Source: Acinetobacter guillouiae CIP 63.46
Lineage (GTDB): Bacteria > Pseudomonadota > Gammaproteobacteria > Pseudomonadales > Moraxellaceae
Direction: 5' to 3'
Assembly: GCF_000368145.1 (NCBI RefSeq)
Contig: NZ_KB849285.1
Location: 81,947 to 145,946 of the forward strand
Length of the DNA stretch: 64,000 nucleotides
Both the position numbers and the translations under genes were made by a program. Below the pieces are notes generated by a model that worked only from the letters and a program-made list of their open reading frames with translations, was not told the origin of the DNA and searched no databases. Positions 8,829-18,704 of the stretch are shown piece by piece. How positions within the stretch are numbered: the stretch's first letter is position 1; each line of letters opens with the position of its first letter.

Positions 8829-9646
8829 AATTTCCAACCTGTTAATGCAAACAATAAAATCAACAAACCTGAAGCAATACGATACCAAGCAAAGACCATG
8901 AAATCACGCTTAGAAACATAAGCCACCAAAACACGGATCAAAATTAAAGCAGAAACAAAAGAAACAATTAGCCCCACAAAGAATACGGTCCAATCTTGTG
9001 TTGTTTCATAAATATGGTAATTTTTAAAAAGATCTAATAAGCCCGCACCAACAATGACAGGTATACCGAGGAAGAACGAAAATTCTGTTGCAGCCTTACG
9101 CGATACTCCCAGCATCATGCCGCCAATAATGGTTGCACCTGAACGTGAAGTCCCTGGAATAAGCGCCAATACCTGAATTAAACCAATATAAATCGCTTCT
9201 TTAATCGAGATATTTTCCACTTCCACCGCATTGACTTTTGGTGGATTTTTTTCAACCCACCAAATGATTAAACCACCGACGATTAAACCAATCGCCACAG
9301 AAATATCATTAAACAACAGCTCTTTTACGATATCACCAAAAGTTAAGCCAACTAGCATAATTGGAATTGAAGCTGCAATAATACTGATCCCAAGATGACG
9401 CCCTTTCGGCTCACCTGAAAATAGACCGATTGCTGCGCCCCAAAGCTTGCCCCAATACTCATAAATCACCGCAGCGATTGCGCCCATTTGAATAGCAACG
9501 ACAAATAAGTCACTCTTTTCTTTGGTCCAGAAATTCATGAGCTCGGATGCAAGAATTAAATGCCCTGTACTTGAGATAGGTAAGAATTCGGTAATACCTT
9601 CAACAATACCCATAATGGCTGCTTTGAGTAGCAGTAAAAGATCCAT
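8822..9646 (-). CDS. uppP: Undecaprenyl-diphosphatase UppP (BacA)
   Basis: Integral membrane phosphatase that converts undecaprenyl diphosphate to the monophosphate, recycling the lipid carrier for peptidoglycan and polysaccharide synthesis; overexpression gives bacitracin resistance. 274 residues with two diagnostic motifs: [13 protein letters not shown] with the catalytic Glu and Ser, and [11 protein letters not shown] with the phosphate-binding Arg. Several transmembrane helices are evident. It sits between tsaB (31-34 bp gap) and rsmJ (overlap), probably one operon. Confidence 0.96.
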   Translation of the reverse strand: MDLLLLLKAAIMGIVEGITEFLPISSTGHLILASELMNFWTKEKSDLFVVAIQMGAIAAVIYEYWGKLWGAAIGLFSGEPKGRHLGISIIAASIPIMLVGLTFGDIVKELLFNDISVAIGLIVGGLIIWWVEKNPPKVNAVEVENISIKEAIYIGLIQVLALIPGTSRSGATIIGGMMLGVSRKAATEFSFFLGIPVIVGAGLLDLFKNYHIYETTQDWTVFFVGLIVSFVSALILIRVLVAYVSKRDFMVFAWYRIASGLLILLFALTGWKLW

Positions 9647-9677
9647 GATGAAATCCTAAAAATTAAAGCGAAAACGA

Positions 9678-10343
9678 TTATGGTTTACCTTGTTCTGGAA
9701 TTTTCTTCCATGCATTATCACGTAAATATACAGGTAAAGCTTGTTCTGCACTGAACCATTGTTTTTGCAGTGCATTTTGACGCGCAATTGTGGCGATATC
9801 GTTAGCGGAAGCAGTAATCTGTTGAAACGCGACAGCCTCTACATTCACCAAAGCTGAACCTGAACCGATCAAGGTATATTTTTGATATTCTGCAGCGTGT
9901 TGATAGTCTAATAATTTTTCTTCGTCTACAAGTTGCATAATGTTATTTGGGTCAAGCTTAAAACTTGCCATATAAACTTCTTGCATACGTGCATCTAAAA
10001 CAGCGGTGACTTCAGTCAATTGGGCTTGATGATAAGCAGCTTGCGCCAGCGCTTGCAAGGTTGAAACTGGAATCACAGGAATATCATTTGCCCAGGCTAA
10101 AGCTTGAGTCACTGCGGCATTGATACGTACACCACTAAATGAGCCTGGTCCACGACTAAATGCAATTGCAGTCAAGTCTTTACTGGAAATTTGATTTTGC
10201 TCAAAACCTTGCTCAATCATCGGCAAAATGGTTTGAGTTTGTGCTTTTGCTCGCGTATCAAGTTGAAAATAGAGTGTTTGAGTTTCATCAACAATCGAAA
10301 CGGAACACTGCTCATTGGCAGTTTCCAATGCCAGCAATTTCAT
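9678..10343 (-). CDS. tsaB: tRNA threonylcarbamoyladenosine biosynthesis protein TsaB
   Basis: Non-catalytic partner of TsaD in synthesis of N6-threonylcarbamoyladenosine at A37 of ANN-decoding tRNAs. The N-terminus MKLLALETANEQCSVSI is the ASKHA-fold phosphate-1 loop, followed by the FSRGPGSFSGVRI signature. The ATG at 10343 is preferred to an upstream TTG only two codons earlier. The length, 221 residues, is typical. It leads a likely tsaB-uppP-rsmJ operon. Confidence 0.93.
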   Translation of the reverse strand: MKLLALETANEQCSVSIVDETQTLYFQLDTRAKAQTQTILPMIEQGFEQNQISSKDLTAIAFSRGPGSFSGVRINAAVTQALAWANDIPVIPVSTLQALAQAAYHQAQLTEVTAVLDARMQEVYMASFKLDPNNIMQLVDEEKLLDYQHAAEYQKYTLIGSGSALVNVEAVAFQQITASANDIATIARQNALQKQWFSAEQALPVYLRDNAWKKIPEQGKP

Positions 10344-10454
10344 GCACAACCTTACTGTGTTAAAAATGCTGCCTATGATACTCCACTCATTTCAATAGCG
10401 CGAGGGCTTAGAGATAAAGCCTGCCAGATAAAATCCATTAGATCAAAATAATCC

Positions 10455-10486
10455 ATAAAAATGCCAAGACATTGTGCTTGGCATTT
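10455..10486 (-). terminator. Terminator after the gamma carbonic anhydrase gene
   Basis: AAATGCCAAG (10459-10468) and CTTGGCATTT (10477-10486) form a 10-bp hairpin with an 8-base loop. On the minus strand the stem runs into a short T tract. It lies 26 bases beyond the stop of the carbonic-anhydrase-family gene. Confidence 0.65.
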
Positions 10487-10511
10487 AAGTGATAATTTTA
10501 AAACCACGACT

Positions 10512-11045
10512 TTAATCAAATTTAAATTCTTCTAAATCAATAAAATTCTTGTAATGGGCAGCATAGTGCAAGGCACTCATTTTTAATAAATTCTCCGCAT
10601 TCTCATCCAAAGTTCGCACGACTTTACCCGGTGAACCCACCACCAAGGAATTATCGGGAATAACTTTACCTTCCGGGATCAAACTATTTGCACCGATGAT
10701 ACAATTTTTACCAATTACAGCATGATTTAAAACCACGGCATTAATACCAATTAGACTGTTATCGCCTATCGCACAACCATGCAACATGGCTTGATGCCCA
10801 ATGGTTACATAATCACCAACGGTTAATTCAATCCCTGTATCTGTATGTAAAACGGCATTTTCTTGAACATTACTAAAATTCCCAATATGAATTTTGGCAT
10901 TGTCAGCACGAATGACTGCACCAAACCAGACACTGACTTGTTGCCCCAGTTCGACCTGACCAATCACCGTCGCATTATCCGCAATCCAACCATCAAAAGG
11001 TGCATGCAACGCTTTTGGCACAAAACCTTTAAATTTATACATCAT
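10512..11045 (-). CDS. Gamma carbonic anhydrase family protein (hexapeptide-repeat, YrdA-like)
   Basis: Left-handed beta-helix protein of about 178 residues. It has hexapeptide repeats throughout and the metal-ligand histidines of the family in AVLHTDTG and [10 protein letters not shown]. The YrdA/PaaY-type group may be carbonic anhydrases or thioesterase-related; activity cannot be judged from sequence. The start is uncertain. ATG 11045 has AAGGA about ten bases upstream, while a longer form begins at ATG 11105, which overlaps the stop of the preceding Nudix gene as TAATG and could be translationally coupled. The hexapeptide fold begins just after the shorter start, so I prefer that one. Confidence 0.85.
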   Translation of the reverse strand: MMYKFKGFVPKALHAPFDGWIADNATVIGQVELGQQVSVWFGAVIRADNAKIHIGNFSNVQENAVLHTDTGIELTVGDYVTIGHQAMLHGCAIGDNSLIGINAVVLNHAVIGKNCIIGANSLIPEGKVIPDNSLVVGSPGKVVRTLDENAENLLKMSALHYAAHYKNFIDLEEFKFD

Positions 11046-11104
11046 GGCATTACATTCCTTTGAGATACTTTGAGACCATTCGCTTTGATCATAGCTTTTC
11101 AGCA

Positions 11105-11719
11105 TTACTTTTTATTGAATATTTGTGATTTAAATGATGGAGAATTCAATAAAAATGGCCAGTTTTTTTGATAGTCCAAACCATATTTAAATAATGAAAT
11201 TAGAATTCTGGCGGTTAAACCCCAAATGATTTCATTTTCAATTCTTAGACTGGGAAAATAAACCGATTGATGTGCCAAACGCACCTCATAAGGAATAGGC
11301 TGTGATTCCATCATTTTTTTAATCGGGGCATAGAATATACGATCAATTTCACTTGGCTGAGCAATCAATTGAATATCTGGCGGGATTAATCCAACAACAG
11401 GTTTTACCGTCATTCCACTTTTAGCCCGTTCCATGGGTAAATCACCGATCAGCTTGACATCAAAGGGATTGAGTGCTGTTTCTTCCCATGCTTCTCGCAA
11501 AGCCACAACGATATTACTGGTATCATTTGGATCGCGTTTTCCACCTGGAAAGGAAACTTCTCCTGCATGATTTGATAAATAGGCAGAGCGTCTGGTCAGT
11601 AAAATTTTAGGATCAGCTTCTTGAGTAATTGCAATGAGTACTGCGGCATTGGCCGGGTAGGTTCTTTTGCCAAAACGTAATCGATTTTGCAACACTTGGG
11701 TTAGCTCATCATCCTTCAT
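11105..11719 (-). CDS. Nudix hydrolase, CoA pyrophosphatase (NudL-like)
   Basis: About 204 residues. The Nudix segment reads [12 protein letters not shown] followed by [11 protein letters not shown]. It keeps the REUxEE core but lacks the canonical Glu upstream, as is usual for the CoA-diphosphatase (UPF0035) subgroup. An N-terminal AAVLIAI strand and LLTRRS precede it, as expected for that group. Predicted to cleave coenzyme A to 3',5'-ADP and phosphopantetheine. ATG 11719 is preferred over the GTG at 11728. Its stop overlaps the alternative start of the gamma carbonic anhydrase gene. Confidence 0.82.
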   Translation of the reverse strand: MKDDELTQVLQNRLRFGKRTYPANAAVLIAITQEADPKILLTRRSAYLSNHAGEVSFPGGKRDPNDTSNIVVALREAWEETALNPFDVKLIGDLPMERAKSGMTVKPVVGLIPPDIQLIAQPSEIDRIFYAPIKKMMESQPIPYEVRLAHQSVYFPSLRIENEIIWGLTARILISLFKYGLDYQKNWPFLLNSPSFKSQIFNKK

Positions 11720-11844
11720 TGATCTCACTCTATCTTTTTTGTTCTCGTTCTATCATATAGGAAATTTTATCGATAAGGCTATAAATGATGCGAAAGTAGA
11801 ATTTTTCAGTTATGCTGAGTTATCTCACATTTTTAATGAAGCTT

Positions 11845-12393
11845 ATGAGTTTTTGCAGTGCTTGTGGACATCCAACCATAGAAAAAATTCCTTTAGGTGA
11901 TCAAAAAATCCGTAAAGTTTGTACACACTGCGGCACCATTCATTATGTTAACCCTAAAGTGATTTGTGGCGCTTTGGCGATCTGGGAAAATAAAGTTTTA
12001 CTATGTCGTCGTGCAATAGAACCACGTTATGGACTATGGACCTTACCTGCCGGTTATATGGAACTTTTTGAAACCATGGAACAAGGTGCAGCACGCGAAA
12101 CACGTGAAGAATCTGAGGCTGAGGTTGAAATTGAACAACTTTACTGCATGTATAATATTCCACGGATTGGGCAAGTTTATGTTTTGTTTAAAACACAAAT
12201 AAAAGATGGTGTATTTGGTGCTGGTGAAGAAACCATAGAAAGTCGTTTATTTGAAGAACATGAGATTCCTTGGAACGATTTAGCTTTCCCAAGTGTAGAG
12301 CGCACATTAAGACATTATTTTGAAGACCGTAAAACCAATACCTTTCCAATGCATCTTGAAACATTAGGCACCCGATTAGATCAGACAGGATAA
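11845..12393 (+). CDS. Nudix hydrolase with N-terminal zinc ribbon
   Basis: The N-terminus has a four-cysteine zinc ribbon (CSACG near residue 4, CTHCG near residue 27), followed by a Nudix fold. The complete Nudix box starts at GYMELFE and continues with REtrEES, matching G-x5-E-x7-RE-x2-EE. This Zn-ribbon/Nudix layout resembles ADP-ribose or NAD(H) pyrophosphatases, but the substrate is not determined. The start is taken at MSFCSACG (11845), since the preceding in-frame Met codons add a hydrophobic leader unlike the family. The gene converges on filF and shares a bidirectional terminator with it. Confidence 0.85.
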   Translation: MSFCSACGHPTIEKIPLGDQKIRKVCTHCGTIHYVNPKVICGALAIWENKVLLCRRAIEPRYGLWTLPAGYMELFETMEQGAARETREESEAEVEIEQLYCMYNIPRIGQVYVLFKTQIKDGVFGAGEETIESRLFEEHEIPWNDLAFPSVERTLRHYFEDRKTNTFPMHLETLGTRLDQTG

Positions 12394-12445
12394 TCACAAA
12401 TAGATATTGCTTCGACCAATGGTTGAGCATTAAAAATATGAGCAC

Positions 12446-12487
12446 AAAAAAAGCCTCAATTCAAATCACTTGAATTGAGGCTTTTTT
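12446..12487. terminator. Bidirectional terminator between the Nudix gene and filF
   Basis: A long stem, GCCTCAATTCAA / TTGAATTGAGGC with a 5-base loop, is flanked by an A run on the left and a T run on the right. It lies between two convergent genes and can serve both. Confidence 0.9.
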
Positions 12488-12499
12488 AATTAAGATAAA

Positions 12500-14446
12500 T
12501 TACTTGGTTTTAATGGTATAACACTGCGGTAAGCTTACAGTTAAAGTCCCTGATAAACGCTTTGCTAGCTCTTTTTGCTCAGGAGTGGTCTTATCCTTAT
12601 TGGCCTCTATATTGTTATAAACTGACTGATAAAATGCATGCAAATTTACCCATGTTGCAGTAATCGTCTTATCCCCATCCCAACTGGTAATATTGACACC
12701 ATTGTTTGTATTTTGCTCATTGATTAATCGTTGCAGGTTTAAGCGAATACCGCCAGAGGAAACTGAAGCATTGGCTATTTCTTCTGCTGATGTACCACTG
12801 GTTGGTCGAACAACTAATGTTTCATTTAAACCGGCTAATGCACCATCAAGACTACCAAATACAGGATTGGCCAAAATCATACGAAGTGTAATCGACTTTT
12901 CAACATTACCATTTATATAAGCTGTACCCGTAGTACCAATACGATATTGTTGTACCCCTGTTTCTTTATCAACATAAGTGTTTGGATCTACATCAGCACA
13001 TGTATCTGAATTTAACGCACTATTTTTACCTAAATTGGTGCGGATATCTCCATTTTCATCAATCACAATACCGAGTGTTTGGGTATTTGGATTAACTTCT
13101 TTGTTATCAAAAGCAAATGTAATATTTGCATACAGTGGGAAATAGTATTTTTCACCAGCTTTTACTGTATTTTTAGTGAGAAAAACTTTTCGATCTAAAT
13201 AATTGGCAGGATTGGTTTTATAAATATCGATTCCACCAGAAAGCTGATCAGCATTTATAGTTTGACGCCATTTCCCATATATCGTTGGATCCGCAGGTGC
13301 CGTGGTTGCACCCGTTGTTCGCTTATACATATATTCAGTACCAGCGACATTGGTATTATTCAGCAAAGCGCCCTGAAAAATTTCAAGTTTATCCGTTGAA
13401 CTTTGATCTTTTTTAAATACAAGTGGAGAGGTAATTTTACGGGTGAGTGGATTGATCCAACCTTGTTGACCATTTACATTGAGTTTTTGTGGAACAACCT
13501 GATTGAGCAATAAAAACTTTAACAGTGAATCAGCAATTGTACTGCCTTCTACTTTTTGAGGTACACCAACCCATTGCATTGCATAACCTGAGGTATAACC
13601 TTGACGGTCAGTGACTAAATACATATTGGCGATAGATTCATTCTTGGTGCTTAATTCACTTTTACCTGTAAAGCCCTGAATATCAACATTTGCACCACTG
13701 AAAATAAGGAAGTTTGTTGAATAAATATTTACCAATGATTGTTGAACCAAGCGTTGCGCAGTCGCGACTGCAGAAGCTTCATCGACCGCTTCAATATTGA
13801 CCCACGGTTTTAATTTTTCAACATAGCTACCATTGATAAAATCAGCCACCCCAATATCTGCATTGACTGTTGTTAAATTATTTTTAATATTATCTGTTAA
13901 CTCAAGGGGTTGTACATCGCCAACCTGATTGGCATCCTGCTGCAACCCAATCGCTTGGAAAACGCGAACCAATCCAACCATTACTTTAAATGTCTCATCA
14001 CTCATGGTCATACTGGTTGGTTCTTTACCTGTCATAGCAGTTGCAATATCAATCAAACCAATTGCTGCAGGTTGACCACGCACTTTTAAAGGGCGTACTT
14101 TTGCTAAGTCAACATCACCTAAAACAATTTTTCTTTCTGATTGAGAACCTTTTATATAAAATTTTGCTTTATCGCCAATTAAACAGCCACCAAGTGCCAA
14201 ACCACCTTCTAGTTTAGTCGCATAATGATTTCTGGTATCTGTACTACAATCAAAATTTAAACCATCCACAGGATAGTCAACATAAAAACCTAAACATTTT
14301 TCTGTAGAATCTGCATCACAACCATTTGAATAGGTTGGAATACCTTTATTTGGGTCTTCATTGACTGTTGCACTTTCACCGCCGCACCCTGCGAGTGCCA
14401 GGCCTAAACTTGTTAAAACCAAAGGGGCGAATAATCTTTTTTTCAT
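12500..14446 (-). CDS. filF: FilF, large outer-envelope lipoprotein of the fil cluster
   Basis: 648 residues with a lipoprotein signal peptide ending LALAGC (Cys21), hence lipid-anchored. The remainder is largely beta-rich and Asn/Thr-rich, with no enzymatic motif that I recognise. It matches my memory of Acinetobacter proteins annotated as putative pilus assembly protein FilF. An AAGGA site lies seven bases before the ATG. It is the last gene of the filA-F cluster, 10 bp after filE, and ends at a bidirectional terminator. A role as a surface lipoprotein or assembly factor for the FilA material is inferred from position only. Confidence 0.75.
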   Translation of the reverse strand: MKKRLFAPLVLTSLGLALAGCGGESATVNEDPNKGIPTYSNGCDADSTEKCLGFYVDYPVDGLNFDCSTDTRNHYATKLEGGLALGGCLIGDKAKFYIKGSQSERKIVLGDVDLAKVRPLKVRGQPAAIGLIDIATAMTGKEPTSMTMSDETFKVMVGLVRVFQAIGLQQDANQVGDVQPLELTDNIKNNLTTVNADIGVADFINGSYVEKLKPWVNIEAVDEASAVATAQRLVQQSLVNIYSTNFLIFSGANVDIQGFTGKSELSTKNESIANMYLVTDRQGYTSGYAMQWVGVPQKVEGSTIADSLLKFLLLNQVVPQKLNVNGQQGWINPLTRKITSPLVFKKDQSSTDKLEIFQGALLNNTNVAGTEYMYKRTTGATTAPADPTIYGKWRQTINADQLSGGIDIYKTNPANYLDRKVFLTKNTVKAGEKYYFPLYANITFAFDNKEVNPNTQTLGIVIDENGDIRTNLGKNSALNSDTCADVDPNTYVDKETGVQQYRIGTTGTAYINGNVEKSITLRMILANPVFGSLDGALAGLNETLVVRPTSGTSAEEIANASVSSGGIRLNLQRLINEQNTNNGVNITSWDGDKTITATWVNLHAFYQSVYNNIEANKDKTTPEQKELAKRLSGTLTVSLPQCYTIKTK

Positions 14447-14456
14447 ATCTTCATCC

Positions 14457-15752
14457 TTACTGAATTACACTCAGCTTAATTTGTCCATGATTTGTTAATT
14501 GCTTATTTTCAACATCTAATGCTGAGGATAGTGGTGTTAAAAATAGATATACAGCTTGATCAGGTTTTCTTAAAACGCCTTCCATAGCCGCATATTGTAA
14601 ATTATTGCCGTGGGATTCTTCATTTTTAAAACCACTTACACCTTCGAGGACACAACCTTGTCCATCTAAAAATACCACCAAAGGCCAATAATAACTTTGA
14701 AGCTTTGAAGAAGATGCATAGGATGTTAATAAAATATTTTGCACTTGAGAATCTAATTTCACCACTTCATAAGCAAAAGTCTCTTTGATTGGTGCAACTG
14801 GCCACAAGCCAACTTCTTGATTTTTTATGGATAAATCTTTTGCTTTAGTTATTTTTTTACCCGAAAAACACGCTTGTTCTAAATTATGAACAACCTCATC
14901 TTTAGGTAAACGAAAGTAGGTTGATGATAAAACAACTGGCTTTTTTTCTTTCGATTCTGAATTGCCACGAATACTATTTAAAAGGCTCTTACTTAAACCT
15001 TTTTGCCGTTCGATGGTTTCATAACGACCATGTACTGCGCCGATCTCAGGCGTCATATAAAATCTTTTTTTACCTTCTAAATTGAATTCACGATCTTCTA
15101 AATACTCATTATTGACATATTGTTCACCATCAATAACGGTGAAATGCTGATCTTCTATCGTTTGAGTACTTTTTGGGGCAACTTCTTTATTGGTCTTGAC
15201 CGCAGTTTGGTCTACTGGCGTTATTTTCTCTAGTTTCTCAACCTTATTGGTTTTTTGAGTAATATCAGCGGGCTGCTGTGGCGGTTTTTCCACAACAAGC
15301 TGAGGTACTTTCGTCTGTGACGCTGGTGGTAAAGGCTGATCTGGTATCTGAACAGGGCTTTGAATTTTAGCTTTATGCTCCATTAAAGCGGATTGCCGTG
15401 CAGGCTGAGCAGTAGTAACCGCTGATGGCGTATTTTTAGGCGCCCTCTCTTTTTGACTTTGTTTAACGATGGCTGGAGCTTCTATTACTGGTACATTAGG
15501 CTTGGCAGCTTGAGTCTCTTGTATTTGTTTGACTTCTTGTATTGGTTTAACGTCTTGTACTGGTTTATTTTTTTGCTTTACATCTACTTTTGGAGCTGCT
15601 TCAGGTTTCTGAACAATCATCGGATGTCCATCAGGGCCAATAATTGTATAAAAATTGGCAGCATAAGAAATTGATGTGGCTAGACTAAAACTTAAAGCTA
15701 GCCACAAAGAAGTTACAACTGTTTTTTTTCCAACATTCAAACGCATTACCAT
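14457..15752 (-). CDS. filE: FilE, exported Pro/Lys/Gln-rich protein of the fil cluster
   Basis: About 431 residues: a signal peptide (cleavage near SISYAA, about residue 31), a short FYTIIGPDGHPMIVQKP segment, a long low-complexity Pro/Lys/Gln/Val-rich stretch (about 50-210) resembling a periplasm-spanning linker, and a globular C-terminal domain (about 215-431). It corresponds to proteins annotated FilE in Acinetobacter. Two starts are possible: ATG 15752, or ATG 15746, which overlaps the filD stop as TAATG. Either implies translational coupling. The extended linker suggests it bridges the periplasm or peptidoglycan; this is inference. Confidence 0.75.
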   Translation of the reverse strand: MVMRLNVGKKTVVTSLWLALSFSLATSISYAANFYTIIGPDGHPMIVQKPEAAPKVDVKQKNKPVQDVKPIQEVKQIQETQAAKPNVPVIEAPAIVKQSQKERAPKNTPSAVTTAQPARQSALMEHKAKIQSPVQIPDQPLPPASQTKVPQLVVEKPPQQPADITQKTNKVEKLEKITPVDQTAVKTNKEVAPKSTQTIEDQHFTVIDGEQYVNNEYLEDREFNLEGKKRFYMTPEIGAVHGRYETIERQKGLSKSLLNSIRGNSESKEKKPVVLSSTYFRLPKDEVVHNLEQACFSGKKITKAKDLSIKNQEVGLWPVAPIKETFAYEVVKLDSQVQNILLTSYASSSKLQSYYWPLVVFLDGQGCVLEGVSGFKNEESHGNNLQYAAMEGVLRKPDQAVYLFLTPLSSALDVENKQLTNHGQIKLSVIQ

Positions 15753-17410
15753 CTCGTTCTGTAGTTAAGCCCTAGAATTGTAACTTTTGTATTGGTCTTT
15801 ACATTTAAACCAGCATATGGGTTGAGTAACAAGTTATCCACCCCTGTTTTATTGGCCAAACTACTGCTGTTTGCTGGAATATTATCTCGGCTACGCAAGA
15901 AACCGATCGATAAGTCAATATCACTATCTTCATCAAAACGATAACCTAAACCTAAACCAAATAATTGCGCATTGTTAATCGGCACCATGGTATTACGTTT
16001 ATCATCGGGGATCGCACTAGCACGAGGTTCATAACCAGCACGAAGTTTTAGACGATCATTTGCTGAATACTCAATACCAATTCCCCAGCTCCACGGTGAT
16101 TGAAAGCCTAGTGGGAAAGCCAATGAGGTATCTGTGACTTGATTGGATAATAATTTGGCAATTTTTAATGCTGAAATTTGTCGATCAAATTCAAACTGAA
16201 ATTTTTCCCATGCTTTAAAGTCAGTCCAGCCCACATCAAAGTTTACCTGTAAATCAGGTAAAATCTTATATTTTATACCAGTTTGAAAATGAGCAGGATA
16301 TTCCAAATCCATTGAAATCAAACCTGACTCGGTCGGCGGGATATAGCCTGGAAAACCTAAAATCGCCGCAAGAATTTGTCCTGTTGCTGAAGAGTTGAGG
16401 CCCTTTATAAGCTCGCGTGGTGCGTTGGCATTATCGATAAAATATTTACCTTTCATACGCATTTTGGCGGAGCTTTGATAGACCATACCAAAACCAAAGT
16501 TATCCGTAGGTTCCCACATTAAACCTAAGTTATAACTTGGACTTAGACTCTGTTCAAGACTGACCTGCATTTTGCCGAATTGGCCAAATGGATCCATTCC
16601 CTCATTAGCATTACAAATACCAAATAATATGAGATCCGTAATCACATTCGAATTATTTCGAAAAGGTCCACAAACCGACTCATCGATTAATCGTAGAACA
16701 CCGATCATTTCATTTGGAAATCTTAGATCAGTTTTTAATGCCATTGCATTGTATGACATCCCGATCGAAGCACCAATAGACAACTCATCGCTGACTTGGT
16801 ATGCAATAGATGGAGACAAATAGGTTATACGCTCAATGGCAACTTGCTGCCCCATATAGTTACCTGGGTTACCATCTTCTGATCCAAAACCTGCCACCAT
16901 TGGTGCATATACGGCAGTTGCATAGGTCAGTTTTGAGCCAGGAGGGTTATAGGAAATACCTCCCGTTGGCGCTAACACTGGCCAGCCAGGTCCCAAATCC
17001 ACGACTTTCTTTAGAATAGGAATGTATAAACTTGCATACTCTACATCACCACGTACTGAATCTTTATAATCTGTACAAAGGCCCGAAGGATTATCTGGTG
17101 CATCATTACAGATCAATGGATCATCAGAATAACCAAATACGTTATAACCAGGCGGCGCAGAAAATTCACGTTGTATATCAAAGTTTGCAACAATCCCTTG
17201 TACGTCAGTTTGTAAGCCTTTGAGTTTAGTTAATGCTGCTGGGTTAAAATGAATCGCACTAATCCCAGGCGGATCTGCAGTCACTGCATTCCCCATGGTT
17301 AGTGAACGTATATCTACCGATAGGTTGAGCCCTAACGCCGCAAATACTTGAGTTGAACACCCTGTTAATAAAATCGCTGTAACTAATGGGCGCAAACGTA
17401 TGTTTTTCAT
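15746..17410 (-). CDS. filD: FilD, FadL/OmpP1-family outer membrane protein
   Basis: 554 residues with a signal peptide (cleavage near QVFAA) and then the FadL-type N-terminus, including SLTMGNAVTADPPGISAIHFNPAAL with the NPAAL motif. The body has alternating aromatic beta strands ending in a Trp-containing C-terminal strand (LNYRTRW), as expected for a barrel. FadL proteins pass hydrophobic molecules across the outer membrane. Here the barrel lies inside the fil cluster, so it may instead serve export or anchoring. AAAGGAG eight bases before the ATG gives a strong start. The gap to filC is 13 bp. Confidence 0.83.
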   Translation of the reverse strand: MKNIRLRPLVTAILLTGCSTQVFAALGLNLSVDIRSLTMGNAVTADPPGISAIHFNPAALTKLKGLQTDVQGIVANFDIQREFSAPPGYNVFGYSDDPLICNDAPDNPSGLCTDYKDSVRGDVEYASLYIPILKKVVDLGPGWPVLAPTGGISYNPPGSKLTYATAVYAPMVAGFGSEDGNPGNYMGQQVAIERITYLSPSIAYQVSDELSIGASIGMSYNAMALKTDLRFPNEMIGVLRLIDESVCGPFRNNSNVITDLILFGICNANEGMDPFGQFGKMQVSLEQSLSPSYNLGLMWEPTDNFGFGMVYQSSAKMRMKGKYFIDNANAPRELIKGLNSSATGQILAAILGFPGYIPPTESGLISMDLEYPAHFQTGIKYKILPDLQVNFDVGWTDFKAWEKFQFEFDRQISALKIAKLLSNQVTDTSLAFPLGFQSPWSWGIGIEYSANDRLKLRAGYEPRASAIPDDKRNTMVPINNAQLFGLGLGYRFDEDSDIDLSIGFLRSRDNIPANSSSLANKTGVDNLLLNPYAGLNVKTNTKVTILGLNYRTRW

Positions 17411-17423
17411 ACTTCACACTCCT

Positions 17424-18650
17424 TTAGTTCGCTTTCTTCTTACCAAAGCCTAAAATATCCAATGGGAAAGATAAACCGAGTGAAATATCTGGTGAGTCTT
17501 CAGTTAAGCCGATCCCCAATGTACCATTGACAATGGTATCTGGATTGACACGCACCCCTAGAGCGATAGAAAACATCCCGCTAGATTGGTCAGCTGCTTT
17601 ATATGAGTCTGCAAGTCCTGCTGTAGGTCTATACTTAAACGAAGTATTCATATTGAATGATTGTTGGTATGACATGGTCATTGAAACATCATAGTTAAAT
17701 GAATAAGCAAAACCAAAAGAAAAACCACCGGTCATACCAGGATCAAACTCTTCTAAAACGCGTTGATAGGTCTGATCACCACCTTGACCATTGGCATTAC
17801 CCCCACCACGCACTTGATTTAAGCCAGTTTCTTTAAATCCATAATTGGCAGAGACCGATGCAAACAATACAACAGGATCGATATATTTACGGGTACTTGC
17901 GCCAACACCTACAGAATAATAGCCTTTACCTGTTGAAAGGTCTTTTTCTGGGTTTATCTCATATGGACTATCACCTGTCTTGGTAGATAAGCTACCAAAT
18001 AAAATAAGTGGTAAACGCCCTGCTTTCAGCGGGAACGGTTCCCAACGTGCACCAAAGTTAATATCCCCTAGGCCCGCAGCCGTGGCATCTTTTAAGCTAT
18101 CTGATTTAGCAATAAATGGAATAGATGCGGTAAAGGTTAAATTATCACGTATCCCGTACTGTGCGGTAAATGTATTACTGATGGTATGACTGGCATCCTC
18201 ATCAACACGGAGCTGGTAAGCTGTGCCTTCGTTAATTCCTAAATTTAACTGCGAATCACGATAGTAGGAATAATCTAAATCATAAAAAGTTGAGAACTCA
18301 CCCTTTTTAATTAAAGAGTATTGACGTTCATTGGATGTAAAAACTTCTTGTAAATTGGTTTCTTGAGAAGCATCACCTTCTTTCTTCTGCAATGCTTCTG
18401 CAGCTTGTGTACCTGGTTTAGGTGCTAAAGATTTTGTTTCATCTTTATTAATTTTGACATCTTCTGTAGCCTGTGCAACATCTGCAACTGGAGCTGTTTG
18501 ACTGCTGGTTGCAGAACTGGCATTGTCTGTACTCGCAGCCTGATCTGCTACTACATCCGCACTTGCCTCTGTTTCAGCTGCATATAAACTTCCAATTGCA
18601 AACTGAATACTCACTGCAAGTAAAGTCCGTTTCATCCATTGATTATTCAT
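17424..18650 (-). CDS. filC: FilC, outer-membrane transporter-like protein with N-terminal low-complexity region
   Basis: 408 residues: a signal peptide (cleavage near LYAAE, about 25), an Ala/Ser/Asp/Lys-rich disordered or coiled stretch to about residue 100, the junction QEVFTSNERQYSLIKKGE (about 101-118), and a predicted beta-barrel of amphipathic strands to the C-terminus. The layout (coiled N-terminal segment plus a 12-14-strand barrel of the phenol-degradation/MetA transporter type) recalls the FapF amyloid export channel of Pseudomonas. That similarity is recalled, not computed. It follows filB by 54 bp. Confidence 0.75.
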   Translation of the reverse strand: MNNQWMKRTLLAVSIQFAIGSLYAAETEASADVVADQAASTDNASSATSSQTAPVADVAQATEDVKINKDETKSLAPKPGTQAAEALQKKEGDASQETNLQEVFTSNERQYSLIKKGEFSTFYDLDYSYYRDSQLNLGINEGTAYQLRVDEDASHTISNTFTAQYGIRDNLTFTASIPFIAKSDSLKDATAAGLGDINFGARWEPFPLKAGRLPLILFGSLSTKTGDSPYEINPEKDLSTGKGYYSVGVGASTRKYIDPVVLFASVSANYGFKETGLNQVRGGGNANGQGGDQTYQRVLEEFDPGMTGGFSFGFAYSFNYDVSMTMSYQQSFNMNTSFKYRPTAGLADSYKAADQSSGMFSIALGVRVNPDTIVNGTLGIGLTEDSPDISLGLSFPLDILGFGKKKAN

Positions 18651-18704
18651 ATTCTTCCTATTCCAAAAATTCCAATTCAGTTATGTAATTTTTTAATCCA
18701 TCTT